A stretch of DNA of 64,000 bases from Agaricus subrufescens (GCA_029945375.1 CM057057.1:5952001-6016000), one strand, 5' to 3'; counted from the stretch's first letter, positions 1-12,123 are shown. The notes: generated from the sequence alone by a model not told the origin. Made by a program: numbers and translations.

Positions 1-828
1 TCTTGCAGTCGAGCTTCATCGTTCTTTTCTGGCTTGAGAAAGTCTCCTGACTCTGCGGAGTAGAAGGAGGGTTTTGTAAGGTTAAAATGTGCCTAAAAAT
101 TCGTTGATGCTATCTTGGGCCGATGACATTGCCATGTCATTGTATCATGGTGGTTACGACACATGAGAAGACTTTCAGGTGCAGTCCGTTGACAAGGATT
201 TGTTCAAGAAGGTTTCGATAAGTTCATATTTGTTTTCGTCCCCTTCACTCCTCTTACTCTTATATGTCGCAGTGGTGTGTTAGGTATTTTGAATTAGACA
301 TGGGATACGTTAGCTATGCTCATAGTTTACAGTTGGAACAACCACAGCACTCGAGCTCGAGCGGTCGGTTGTGTGACCATTCGTGAGATGCCTTGTTAGT
401 TGCAGACACGAGGCCAGCACAGCTTCGTCTTTGTAACCCAACTCCGTACGCACACACCCCCGCTCACGAAAGCTCTACTCGCAGGTGTGTGTTACGAACG
501 CTAGAAATCTCTTGTATCTGTCCTCTGAGCACGACTTTTGTTCTCTAATTTTAGTACTCTTGAACATGCCGCTGTTCTCCTGGCTTATTGGCGACCTTAT
601 TAATCGATCTAGGCCTGGAAGCCCTGCTACGCCCCAACCGGCCACCTCTGGTGGGTTTATACACTTTGTGCTTGAGAGTACAGTCATAGCTTATCGTCGT
701 AGCAGGGCCTCCTCAGTCCCTCCAATCGATGTCTACAACCAGCATAGTCCCTCAATCCAATTCCGAACCACCTGCCATTGGCATCCAAGGTGCGTTTCTG
801 TGTGTGGTTTGATGACAGTCAGGAGTTT
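1..828. other. 5' region of the NACHT gene, no gene called
   Basis: I see no convincing conserved coding region here. A plus-strand frame is open from 485 to 832 but its translation resembles nothing I recognise and has no clear splice link to the NACHT exon. The stretch probably holds the promoter and 5' UTR of the gene that follows, possibly with an unseen upstream exon. Confidence 0.4.
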
Positions 829-2795
829 ATGATCATCACAGTTTTGTCTGGATCGGGCGGCTTCTTCCCTGGGGCTCATAGCTTTGTTTTGAACAATCCC
901 ACCATGGTGGAGATTCAAGGAGATGATAAGATACGCTATGGTGAGGATCACTGCATCATCTATTCGAGAATCCTACTGATTCGTCTTGCCTTATCCCTAG
1001 CCATGGGATTACTTTTCAAGTATATCATTGATGGTGCAGCCCATAATGATTCTTCGCGCCAATACCCTCCCAGGTGTCATCCCGGCACACGTGAAGTGAT
1101 CCTCGAACTACTCCTTACCTGGTTCAAAGACAAATTCCGCTCTAAATCCCTTTTTCTGCTTACTGGGCCTGCTGGGGTCGGTAAATCCGCCATCATGCAT
1201 ACTTTTGCGGAACGGATAGAGGATCGCGTCGTTTCTGTATTTGTTTCACGACCAAATAATCGTAACGACCCAGACCGTATCTTCGTTACTATCGCGAATC
1301 AACTCGCTCATCGTATCGAAGCTTATCGCGACTATCTTGTGGACCAAATTGCTACCAGTCCCGACATTCTCATCAAAAACATGGAAACTCAGTTCCGAGC
1401 CTTCATCATCGAACCATTCGTAGTGAGGATGATTGGAGCGGGTGGGCCACCCATGGCTATCTTACTGGATGGACTTGACGAGGTCGAAGGTGTGGACCCC
1501 CAACGGGACATTATCCGAATCATCAGCAGGTTTACACGAGAGCATCGTCATACGCCCCTCGCGTGGATTATCGCGAGTCGTCCGGAGCTCCATATAACCA
1601 ACACGTTCAAAGAGGCCTCCGTACAAGGCCTATTCGAGTCACACTCTATCTTCATCGACGATCCGGGGGCTCGCCGTGATGTTCGACGCTTCTTGGCCGA
1701 CAGCTTCCGCACCATACGAGATGAGTATCCTGGCCCTACCTCAAATGATTGGCCTGGAAATGCTGTCATTGCCAAGCTCGCGGCAGTTTCCTCTGGCCAC
1801 TTCATTTTTGCCCAAACTACGATTCGTTTCATCAAAGATCCTGATCACTCTAACCCTATCTCACGACTCAATCTTGTCTTATCTGCTATTGATCGTTCGA
1901 AGAATGGTCCGAGTGCGGGGCAGCCATTCAGAAATCTCGATAACTTGTATAGGGAGATTCTCTTGAGAATCCCACCGGAGATATTGCCCATAACAAAACT
2001 CTTACTTGGGCTGGCATTGTCATTCCGTAGCGGCACTGCTTTTGGGCTTCCCGCTTCATCGAAGTCTAGAACTCTTAGAGGCATGACTGTTATTCTCCAG
2101 ATAGAGCCTCATCAAGTCTATCCTGCTCTTACGAAATGCATATCAACACTTAAGCTACCGCCTTGGGAAGAAGCACACACAACACCGTTGACATTCTTAC
2201 ACGCTTCTTTCCCTGACTACTTGACGAATAAGCAACGATCAGGAGAGTTTTATATTGAGATTGACGATATGGAAGACCATGTGCTATCGGGCTATCTCAG
2301 GTTGTGGTATAAGCATTTCGGGGAGAGTGCTGGTATGTTTAAATATATGATCATCGTGTTTGAAGAGGTCTCATACCGGCTCTTAGCCTCTGGTGCCAAT
2401 TCGTTTAAAAACGAAATACAAGAAATTCCAGCTGGGGAAACTGTGGAATTCACCACAAGCATTCTCAAGGATGCGAGTCAAGTACTACTTACTTTGATAC
2501 TTAGCGGGCACAAAAAGTTTCTATACCCATTACGAAACATCAATATGATCCGTCTATGCGACTGCAAGCATGGTCCTTTCCGCCCACAAGTAGCTCCCAA
2601 GATCCTATTTTCGTTTGCCGAAAAAGCTTTCCAAGCTTGGAAGGTAATATCATACATAACATCAAATGTGTCTTATCCTCATTGTTGTCACAGGAACATC
2701 AACATGAGCTTAGTAACAGTGGAATGTTTCAGGAGATTTGTTTGAAAGACCTAGATGTCAACTATGACAACAATGAAAGGTACATGTTTACAAAG
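829..2795 (+). CDS. NACHT-domain NTPase (agaric NWD2-like), with introns
   Basis: Predicted STAND-type NTPase, a family greatly expanded in Agaricomycetes and linked to non-self recognition. I choose ATG 829 because it precedes the family-like N-terminal segment GAHSFVLNNPT. Likely exons are 829-940, 1001-2643 and 2694-2795; introns 941-1000 (GTGAGG...CTAG, CTGAT branch site) and 2644-2693 (GTAATA...ACAG) keep the frame. A segment HPGTREVIL precedes the P-loop GPAGVGKSA (near 1165-1195), and the Walker B motif LLDGLDE lies near 1460-1485. No WD40 or ankyrin repeats are visible at the C-terminus. Base composition becomes AT-rich from about 2640, so the last exon may belong to the gene or be a captured sequence. 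It runs in phase 0 directly into the intron-like array at 2796. Function beyond NTP binding is inferred from family only. Confidence 0.75.
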
Positions 2796-4431
2796 GTAAG
2801 TCCATCAGTTGGTGAGCTATACTTTGTCACTAATGTTTTTCTCTTCCACCACTCCTGGATCAGGCTGTAAGTTCACCAGTTGGTAAACTATCATTAGTGG
2901 CTGATCATTTTCTTTTCCACCATTCCTGGATCAGCGTGTAAGTCCATCAGTTGGTGAATTATAGTCAATAGCTGATCATTTCTCTTTCGCTATCTCTGGA
3001 CCAGCATGTAAGTCTGTTGGTTGGTGAGTTATGGTCAGTAGCTGATTACTTCTCTTCCACCATTCCTGGATCAGCGTGTAAGTCTATTAGTTGGTGAGCT
3101 ATGGTCAGTAGCTGATCATTTTCTTTTTTACCATTCCTGGATTAGCTTGTAAGTCCATCAGTTGCTAAGTTATAGAGTAGTCAGTAGCTGATCATTTTCA
3201 CTGTCACTATCCCTGGATCAGGTTGTAAGTCTTTTTGTTGATGACCTGTAGTTAGTGGCTGATCATTTCCTCTTTCATCATTCCTGGATCAGGATGTAAG
3301 TCTGTTGGTTGGTAAGCTGTGGCTAGTAATTAATGATTTTCACTTCCACTACTCCTGGATCAGCTTGTAAGTCCATTGGTTGGTGAGCTGTGGTCAGTGG
3401 CTGATCATCTTCTTTTCCATTATTCCTGGATCAGGAAGTAAGTTCATCAGTTGGTGACATAGGGTCAGTGGCTAATTATTTTCTCTTCCACTATTTCTGT
3501 ATCAGCAAGTAAGTCCATTGATTGATGAGCTGTAGTCAGTGGCTGACTATTTTCTTGTCCATCATTCCTGGATCAGGATGTAAGTCCATTAGTTGGTGAG
3601 CTATAGTGAGTGGCTGATCAATTTCTCCTCTACCATCTCTGGATCAGCATGTAAGTCAATTGGTTGGTGAGCTGTAGTCAGTGGCTGATTATTTTCTTTT
3701 CATTCCTGGATCAGGCTGTAAGTCTATCAGTTGATGAGCTGGAGTTAGTAGCTGATGTTTTCTCTTCCACCATTCCTGGGTTAGCCTGTAAGTCCATCAA
3801 TTGGTAAGCTGTGGTAAGTTAGCTAATCAGTTTCTCTTCCACCATTCCTGGATCAGGTTGTAAGTCCATCAGTTACTAAGCTGTAGTCATTAGCTGACTA
3901 TTTTCTATTCCATTATCCTTGGATTAGGTTGTAAGTTTATCAGTTGGTGAGCTGTGGTCAGTAGCTGATCATTTTCTCTTTTACAATTCCTGGATCAGTG
4001 TGTAAGTCCATCAGTTAGAGAGCTGTGGTTAGTGGCTGATCATTTTCTCTTCCACTATTTATGGATTAGCATGTAAGTCCATCAGTTAGTGAACTGCAGT
4101 CAGTGGCTGATCATTTTCCCTTTTCACAACTGTTTTGGATCAGTATGTAAGTCCATTAATTTAGTGTCTATGATTACTGATAGATTTTTTTCCCATAATT
4201 ACTTTGAACTAGTTGGTGAGTACATTTATTCATAAATTATAGTCTGATTGATGATTGATTACTTTTCCCCCTACAATTACTCTGGAACAGAATGTAAGCT
4301 TACCAGTTTCTGAATTGTTGTTTGTGATCTCTGATTGATTTTTTGCCCAACAATTATTATGGGTTAGGATGTAAGTACATCAACTAGTCAATTGGAGTTT
4401 GTGAATAATCATCTAATTTTCATGCCCAAAG
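2796..4431 (+). repeat. Tandem array of 23 intron-like units with 3-nt spacers
   Basis: Each unit of 61-75 nt begins GTAAGT (one GTGAGT, one GTAAGC), most carry a CTGAT-type branch site about 30 nt from the end followed by a pyrimidine-rich run, and each ends CAG or TAG (the last AAG). Successive units are separated by exactly three bases, 22 times: for example GCT 2864-2866, CGT 2935-2937, CAT 3005-3007, GTT 3222-3224, GAA 3435-3437, CCT 3785-3787, TAT 4144-4146, AAT 4291-4293 and GAT 4368-4370. Unit length varies (64, 66, 67, 68, 69, 71, 73, 74, 75) while the spacer stays at three. Read as phase-0 exons the spacers give no stop codon and join 2694-2795 in frame to 4432-4627. Alternatives are one 1,636-nt intron containing a minisatellite, or a decayed array that is not spliced unit by unit. 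Confidence 0.85.
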
Positions 4432-4627
4432 GTCATTGATGATAAAACAAAAGTGTTTTTGCAAAAAACACCATATCTACCAGTGCTTATATGTGGAGCA
4501 GTTTCCAATGGCCAAGTTGCTCTTTTTGCAGGAAATGTACAGAAAAACAAGTATTGTATTATTCCTTACTGCAATAACATCAAGCAAAATAGAGCAGAAC
4601 AGGCTATTCAAAGAATACCACACACTG
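4432..4627 (+). CDS. Coding-like exon downstream of the intron array, unknown function
   Basis: After the final AG of the array (4430-4431) a frame opens in phase 0: VIDDKTKVFLQ, then PYLPVLICGAVSNG and further sequence to a good donor GTGAGT at 4628. It has no ATG of its own, so it reads best as an internal or terminal exon of the gene entering the array at 2795. If unspliced at 4628 the frame ends at 4668. I do not recognise the protein family. Alternating hydrophobic stretches suggest a folded domain rather than random translation, but this is weak evidence. Later exons were not found. Confidence 0.45.
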
Positions 4628-4668
4628 GTGAGTATAAAGTACAAGCATATTTAGGTTTTTTTTTCTGA

Positions 4669-5719
4669 ATACTGCTGCTAAACAAAGAAGGCCTGTGGAC
4701 AGACTTATTATAAACAAAATTAGCTTGATAGAAGTTTATAAAAAGAGATACCAATGTTTTCAAGGGCATTATGATAGGAAATTTTAAGAATAGTATATGA
4801 ATAGTAAAGTTTGCAGTTGACAGAGGAAAAAAATGCAAGTTGTAGATATACTGTTTTTTTTAATCAACATTTTTTAAGCAGTGCCTGAACATATACTCCT
4901 GACTAGTCTGAGACCAATCTTTTAAATAGTGCATGATGATGTAATTGCATAATAAAGGAAAGAAAAGAAAAATAAAAGAAAAATAGGGCTTCAGTTGACA
5001 AGCAACTCTATAGCACCTAAGACCAAGCACATCTTTAGTCATAATACAACTCTACAGCATGTGAAGCTGATGGTGCTATTCTTTGTTATCAGAACTGAAA
5101 TGCTTTATCCAAAGATTTACTATATGAGATGAGGAGAGTATGATGCACTTGTTATGATTATAGACAATGTTTTCTTTTATGGTAATGATTACTTATGTAA
5201 TCATTCCAATTATGTCTTTCTATTATTGTACTTATATCTTGCTTCTTTGATTGTGATATTTCTGTATAGTTTTCTGTGCCTTAAACTTGATTGAATTCAT
5301 ATAAATAGTTGGGAAGTCTTATATACATATACTGTAGATAGAAGAATTGGAGACAAAGCACTACCTTGACCTACTCCTACATCTAAATCAAATAAAGGGG
5401 AAGTTTGATTGTTGATAGAATATTGTGTTTTTCAACCTACAAAGAAACTACTTTATTTGCAGAACCAAAATGTTTGATAATTTTAGATAATGCTTGATAA
5501 TTAGATTGGAAAATTGAATAGGGCCAGATCTATTATGCCCATTTGATCTGCCATGATCTGGCAAATTAGTCTGGATCATGCCGCTAGGTGGCCTGAGCTG
5601 TACCAGATCTTAGCCAGCTTACCTAAGATCAGGGACAGCAAGGGAGAAACCCAAGTAGCAAGCTCTTTGTCTCACAATCCCCCCTCGCAATCTGTGTTTC
5701 TCCCTGTACCACTATCAAT
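4669..5719. other. AT-rich stretch, no gene seen
   Basis: Low-GC DNA with many stops in all frames and no recognisable domain. It lies between the array-associated exon and the first Plavaka exon, and may include 3' exons or UTR of the former or the terminal region of the latter. I could not identify terminal inverted repeats. Confidence 0.4.
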
Positions 5720-6257
5720 ATGCCATCCAATGAGGTTGAATGTGATATATGCCAGCAAAAATTCAATATCCAAGGTTTTGGACACCATTATGCAGCATGT
5801 GAGAAGTGAGATATTGACAGAAGGGTTGACATAGAGTCAGCAGCTGCAAGTCATTGTTAAAACCTGGACCATCATGGTAGTAGATTTATATGTTAATCAG
5901 TATTAATATCTGATTTAGTATATACCATTAGCTGGTCCTTGTTTGGGGCCAATTCTGCAACCTGATTACCATGATGTACCTAGGAATATTGATATTCCTC
6001 CTGATATCCCACTTGACAATGAACTGTAAGCTATGCTGATACAAGTCTTTAAGTCTTTTTATGGCTAACTCATGTTGTATGAACAGACCAGATCCTCCAG
6101 CAAATGAACATAGTCAATCCATGACCTTGGATAATGATAACTCACCACCAGCTTTGGATGACAACCAAAGATGGTCAAATGTGGGATCAGACCTCTCTGA
6201 ACAACCCAAAAACTATTCAAATGACCACCCTGATGATATGGCCCACGCCATTTTACA

Positions 6258-7593
6258 TGTTACAAGGGTATAACACCCACTAGCTAAGGTGCAGGGTCAG
6301 AACCTAACCATCTCTGGACACCTCAATAGTATATCTTGTAGTCTAATAAACCCACCTTGACTCTTATATGGGAAAACTGTACTGTGTAAGGCAAATATAG
6401 TCACTGGCTACCAGGAATGATCCAAGTAAAGGCATTACATCTGGTGGTGATAACTAGTTAGGCCAAAATACGACTGTGACACTCTAGCTACCTAGACAAA
6501 ACATCAATTTATGCTTAGCTAAACTACGGATCACTCATCCAGAGATATACTATTCGAAGCAGTTGATCCGCAGAAGACATTGGCTCAGACAGGGAGCGGT
6601 TATCACACAAACTAGCAAGCTGAAATCCCATCAGATTATTGTGGACCCACTAGCTAGCTGGACATATCACCAATTAGGATTCTCATCACATATCAATTAT
6701 GAATTTGAGTGGGTAGAACGTTCAGCCAAGTGGCCTTTGCCATTCTGAAACCTGACAACATACCCATGTGGATTCCAGGGGTAGCACAATGAAGACTAGC
6801 TACCATTGTTAGATGGAAAAGGTAAGGTGCTAAGCAACATCAGGCAGCACCTGCTCCAACCATGATTATTGGTGCAGATAGGATCTATCTGTACCCTCAG
6901 CCCAGTCCATATGATACCCTTAGTAATAGTAGAACTACTTTGTTAATATTTGTACACATAATGTGAATATAAAAACCCTCTAGCTAGCATCAAGAAAGGA
7001 AAGCAATCTCCTGCCCACATCTAGCTTTGAGGATTGTGATTTGTAAAGTAGTGATCTAATAAGTGAATAATAACTAGCTTGCAAGAGAGCTTCTAGAAAA
7101 ACTCAGACTAGTTCAGCAGTTCACATTGTAGATGTTACCCATTCAGAGAATTCACTAAGTTGCCAGTGATATGATAGTTTAAGAGACTAGCTAGGCTATC
7201 ATCGCATGCTTATATCCAGCAGAGGTGTAAGTTGGTGCTAGCTTGAGTTGTAATTGTGGAGTCGGTGGTTAATTGGCAAGTTATATCATCACAGCTCTTT
7301 TTTACATAAACATCATTGGTGGGACTTAGCTTGGCTACAATGCAGTAGCTAGAGTTCAAAGTTCACATAGCCCTTTGGCCTGTTCGCAGCTAGAACAAGT
7401 TTGAGGATTCTTTGATTTGGAATTCCTTCTTTATTAACCTTTTAACTTCAAAATAACCTTTTCTCTTGAATATCTCCCCACAAACTTGCATTTACGAGTA
7501 ATAGTTAGTGGAGTGTGGTGTAGTTTATAAACTAGCTATACCTTTAACATTCCATTTACTGCCTCTACACCGATCTCAATTGTGACTATATCA
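6258..7593 (+). mobile_element. Gypsy-type solo LTR (LTR1) inside Plavaka gene
   Basis: A 1.3-kb non-coding block separates two Plavaka exons. It begins TGTTACAAGG and ends CACCGATCTCAATTGTGAC plus a few bases; the end strongly resembles the end of the block at 15411-16796 (both carry CTCCCCACAAACT followed by CACCGATCT). Flanking pentamers TTACA and TTACC are close to a 5-bp duplication. The motif CTAGCT or a near variant occurs about fifteen times. No coding sequence is present, so a solo LTR fits best. Exact ends may be off by several bases. Confidence 0.55.
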
Positions 7594-7727
7594 TTACCAA
7601 CTACCACCAGCACTCAGCCAAAAACAGTACTACCCACACCCTTTCTGACTATGGTCATCACTGATCATCAAAAATACCACCCAAAAAAGAACCTTGGAAA
7701 CCATTTCAGACACAACTTGATTTCAAG

Positions 7728-8078
7728 CACTGTAGACCCTTTTGTTACAAGAATCACATAACACCTGCCTTTTGATAATTACATAAGGAAATCAAAGGAT
7801 AGCAAAACTTCAAGTTCCAACTTTCTCAAAATTTATTGATGCAATTCCAGTGTTGCCTCATAAAACATAGTTTATTGCTGCTTATCATTTACTTTGTAAC
7901 ATACAAAAAGATGTGATTCTTAAATAAATGATAAGCCATGTTTTATGGTTCTGCAAAAAGCAAAACTGGATAAATTTTGAGAAAGTTGGAACTTGAAGTT
8001 TTGCTATCCTTTGATTTCCTTATGTGATTATCAAAAGGCAGGTGTTATGTGATTCTTGTAACAAAAGGGTCTACAGTG
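7728..8078. mobile_element. CACTA-type MITE, nearly full palindrome, 351 bp
   Basis: Termini are CACTGTAGACCC and GGGTCTACAGTG, in inverted arms of well over 100 bp with an imperfect inner continuation. The 3-bp duplication AAG (7725-7727 and 8079-8081) flanks it. Removing element and one AAG restores the Plavaka reading frame LDF-K-LCELAL, which shows it is an insertion. CACT(A/G) ends with 3-bp duplications are known for the CACTA/EnSpm group, to which Plavaka itself is related, so it may be mobilised by such a transposase. No coding capacity. Confidence 0.85.
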
Positions 8079-11000
8079 AAGCTTTGTGAGCTAGCATTGG
8101 AGTGCTATTTGAACAAATCACAACTCAAAAAGTTCATCACTTTGATTAATCAAGCTGTTGCTATGGGGCTGGATAATCAAGATGATGGATTTACAATAAA
8201 ATTGGTCAGCAAAGTTGAAGAACTTTGGAAATTGACAACAGACAAACATGTTAAAGTGAGTCAATCATCTAAAACTATTTGAGCTACTAACCATAATAAT
8301 AGTTCAAATAGTTTCAGAAAACTGATGTCAACATCTTGTATAATCTACATTATTTCTGTTCCAATTTCATGATCCATGGGAATGGATTTTTGAAATTATC
8401 AAAGATCCTAACTTGGTGCCCAATATTGCATGGGAAGCTCAGCAAGTTTTTTGGTATGACTATGTTACTGACACATTTGAGAGATTTGTAGATGAACTGT
8501 GGACAGCTGAGGCATTTTGGAATGTTCAGGTAGGGGATTATATCTCTGCAAATAACTTTGATCATGTTTAAAATTATTATTTCTCAGTCACCTGAATGTG
8601 CTTGTCCAATTCTAGTAATTCTTTATGCAGACAAAGCAAAGTTGTCAACCTTTAGTACTGCTAAAGAATATCTTATCATTGCTTGGTTTGGAAATTTGCC
8701 CACAAATATCTGAAATTCTGATGGAATAGGTGGAGGACAAGTTGTTGGATGGTTGTTGATTGTGAGTAATATTCATTATTCATGATCATACTGAATTTAA
8801 CTTTGTATAGGTTCAGGACAATATTAGAGGAATAGGATAGGCTGCTTTTCCAAACTTCAAGAATGCAGTCTGGTATGAATGTTTTCTGAAATTTCTTGGA
8901 TCAATCATCAAAGATGGTAAAGTTGGAAAATGGGTTAATTGTGGAGATAACATAAAGTGATGTTTGTTTCCAGTTGTATTAATCTTTTCAGCAGATTTTG
9001 AAGAATAGTAAGTTATTATTGTATAAAGATTTGTTGGAAAAAATATTAACAAATAATCTTAGCACCACAGTTAGCTTGACAAGGGGAGGTAATGCTAATT
9101 TTCCATGTCCCATATGCCTTGTCCCAAAAGATGAATTGAGTAATTTGTCCAAATTACATCAATTATGGCATTAGCAGGATATGCAGAAAATTATAACAGA
9201 TGCTATGGCACCTGAAGTGTCAGTTGGAGAGTGTGAAAGGCAATTGAAAGCATTTGGACTCTGGCCTATTTATGTATGTGAGTATAATAAATTTACTATT
9301 CCTAACTTATTATTATTAGAATGCCTTTTGGAGTTTGCCAAGATGTGATATCTATCATGCAATTTCCTATGATACATTGCACTCTGATGATAATGGTCTA
9401 TGGGAAGACCATTTTTTTACTCAATTCAAACAACTTATTACTGATTGTAACTCAATCATCAAAATTGATTCTCAGTATGTTGTTTTTTTTCTTCCAAAAA
9501 AGATCTAGATAAAAACAATTTTGCAGATTTGATGGAGTGCCCCAATGGCCTGGGCTAAATCACTTCAAATCTGTTATGAACATCTCATTCAACAATGGAT
9601 CAAAAAACAGAGACATTTCATCTGTAAGTTACAAACTACTTAAAGAATGTATGTTTTACTTATATCTTTCATGAGATTTTCATATTTGCTGCTACTTGTG
9701 TTTTGGGGCAAGATCAAGGAACAGCAGCATATCAATTATTGGAATGTTTACAACCATATCTCAATGTTTGCATATATGCTGAATTTGACCTTCACACTTA
9801 AGAAATAGTGTTGAGTGGATGAAAAGAGTTGAAGAAATTTGGAGAAGAAATGAAGGTATGTATTAATCCAAAATTTGGTTTTATTTTGACCTTACATTTA
9901 TTTGTTGTGAAGAAATATATTGATATTACCAATGATGAAGCTGAAAGAACAGAAAATAATGAAGAAGACAATGCAGTATCAAGTTCTCCTGTCAAGTCTT
10001 GGAATTTTCCCAAAATTCATCTTTGACAACATCTTTTTGATGATATCATCAATAAATGGGCAGCTCACAACTTTAGCACAAAACCAAATGAATGAATACA
10101 TGGGCCTATTAGAAAATGCTATCATTGACAAACTAATTTTAAGGATTTTGGTGACCAGGCTAGTTCTTGTTTACATTTAAGGATTTAGAACAGTATGCTG
10201 ATCACACTGGTTAGACTCTCATGGCTGATGAAATTATGGTTGCTTCTAGCTTTATCTGGAGTAATTTGGATATGCTTAATTCTTGGAATAAACAAATGGA
10301 TAATGAAATTGATGGTATTTCATAGATATAATTTGAGTTGACCTATGTCTAACTTGTTTGTTTAGATTCACAAGACAATTTATCAGTATTGCCAACTGGT
10401 GTGGAAGATTATGAATCAGTTAGGAAGTTGGGAGTTCCTGACAGGATCCCAACTTCTTTTGAAGAACTTATAAAACTTTATGCAAATGATTCTTCATTCA
10501 GACACTTCCAGACTCATTGTCAAAATTGGCTTTCAGGCTTTTTGCAGCAATGTGACATTAGTCCATCACAAGACTTTGTCAAATTTACAAAACAAGACCT
10601 GGTATGATTAATTTATTGGTGTTAAAAATCTTGATGACTGATTCTCAACTAGATTACATGCCACAAAACATTGAAAGTCTCATACACTTGTTTGTCTGAC
10701 TGGAAAGTCAAGAGCAACACCCTTCATTGTCATGAAGAGTTCCATGGACAGCCAAGATATGACTGTATTTTGGTATATGCAGATCCTGATCCACCATATT
10801 TTGCAAGATTGAAATTACTGTTTACATGTGCAACACAAGGATCAACATACTCACTCGCATATATTCAACCTTTCATACCTGTCTATCAATAGCAAAACCA
10901 GCCTTCACAGGACAAAAGTCTTGAACTTTTGCAGTTATGAGCAACAACCTCAGCTAATGCTACCCAATTTATCTCTATTGACTCAGTGATACATGGAGTG

Positions 11001-11108
11001 GTGTTGATCCCATCTGGGGAAACAGGAGTCTTCAAAGACAATTATTTCCTCTATGATCTCCTTGACCCTAACATATTTTTGCAAGCCAGAAAAGAATTGA
11101 AAGAGTAA

Positions 11109-11725
11109 GTGAAAATTTATCATGCAATTCAATTATATTAACAAAAGAACATGGACAGAATTAAACCTACACCTTGAACAGTAGTCTAGTGATTTCAATC
11201 CCTCAGCACATGTAGAATAGTAAGAAATGAAGATGAAGATAGTCATTTGTACCTTGTTAGTAGCTGTACCAACCTTGGTGTTCCTGCTTTCAGTGGATCA
11301 GTCTCAGCATCATCAAGGTTAGAGCAGGTTCCTCAGTGTGATATAGAAATTCAGACCCTGTGGTGAGATCTAGAGTGAGCATGATTGGCATTGTAGTGCA
11401 ATTGTGTGCACAACCATTGATGCAGAGTGTTTCTGCAACAGGTGTAGAGATTGCAGAATATGACTAGGTTAATTGTGAATCCTACAATGGTGAGGAGGCA
11501 ATACATGACTTACTGGACTTGCCTGCATCAACAGCATCATCATCAAGGCTGAAAGATGTTTATGGTTCGATGTAGGGGTCAAGCAGTGCTTCAATTTGTG
11601 GTCCTCAGGCTTGCAAAGGTCATGGATACCTTTCATCATCACATATTTGAGGAGTGGGAGTGGAAGCAAGGTCATGGATATATTTTGTTGTCATGTACTT
11701 GAGGAGTGGGAGTAGGAGTAGGAGT
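11109..11725. other. Non-coding region after Plavaka
   Basis: No conserved frame seen. There is a short imperfect direct repeat around GAGGAGTGGGAGT (about 11650-11715). It may contain the 3' terminal part of the Plavaka element. Confidence 0.35.
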
Positions 11726-12123
11726 TGTTGAAACAATAAATTAGATTCATTATCATTTTGGGACCCAACTGTGGGTCTCAATTATCCACTACATCTGGTC
11801 GGGTGTTCAATATAAACACTGGACACATTCTGTACCATTCCAGAATGATTACCTAGGATGAGTATGCAATAGCAACTGTCCAATCCACACTTATGCATTA
11901 CATTAGTTACTAGGATATATTCTATGCCCTTCTATGATAGACAATTACCATGTTTTTACTCTCTGTAGTCATCACTTATGCTCTACCTTATGTATATAAG
12001 AAGGAGAAAGTCTGGGGATTTTCTCCAGCTCAAAATCTCTCATACTTTTCATCTATCTCACTCTCAGCTCTATTATCTACATCAAACTACCAATCCATCT
12101 TCTCGTTGACCAGGTGTGTGACA
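11726..12123 (+). mobile_element. Possible gypsy-type solo LTR with TATA box
   Basis: The block begins TGTTGAAACA and ends GTGTGACA. It holds a TATA-like TATATAAG near 11993-12000 followed by a pyrimidine-rich region with CTCAAAATCTCTCAT, an arrangement common in basidiomycete gypsy LTRs. I see no clear 5-bp target duplication, so the ends and the LTR status are uncertain. It could instead be a promoter region. Confidence 0.35.

Larger units (their letters stand above)
5720..11108 (+). pseudogene. Plavaka-type transposase, multi-exon, decayed
   Basis: Fragments in order match what I know of Plavaka, a CACTA-related DNA transposon family of Agaricomycetes. ATG 5720 opens an N-terminal zinc finger (CDICQQKFNIQGFGHHYAAC). 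Later come PWKPFQTQLDF next to LCELALECYLNKSQ (split by a MITE), DPWEWIFEI (8.37 kb), ILYADKAKLS and GIGGGQVVGW (8.6-8.75 kb), FPCPICLVPKDEL (9.1 kb), AISYDTLHSDDNGLW (9.35 kb), WPGLNHFKSVM (9.54 kb), FAATCVLGQDQGTAAY (9.7 kb), SWNFPKIHL (10.0 kb) and a C-terminal part ending at TAA 11106-11108. Exons are separated by short introns. In-frame stops (for instance near 8712 and 8959), the LTR at 6258-7593 and the MITE at 7728-8078 make it non-functional. GC content is much lower than in the retroelements to the right. Confidence 0.8.

Noticed and set aside
485..832. Small upstream gene before the NACHT gene
   Set aside because: The 115-codon frame has no recognisable feature and overlaps the NACHT start in another frame.
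2796..4431. CRISPR-like array
   Set aside because: Regular units of about 70 bp invite this reading, but the variable part is just three bases, the units carry splice signals, and the context is eukaryotic.
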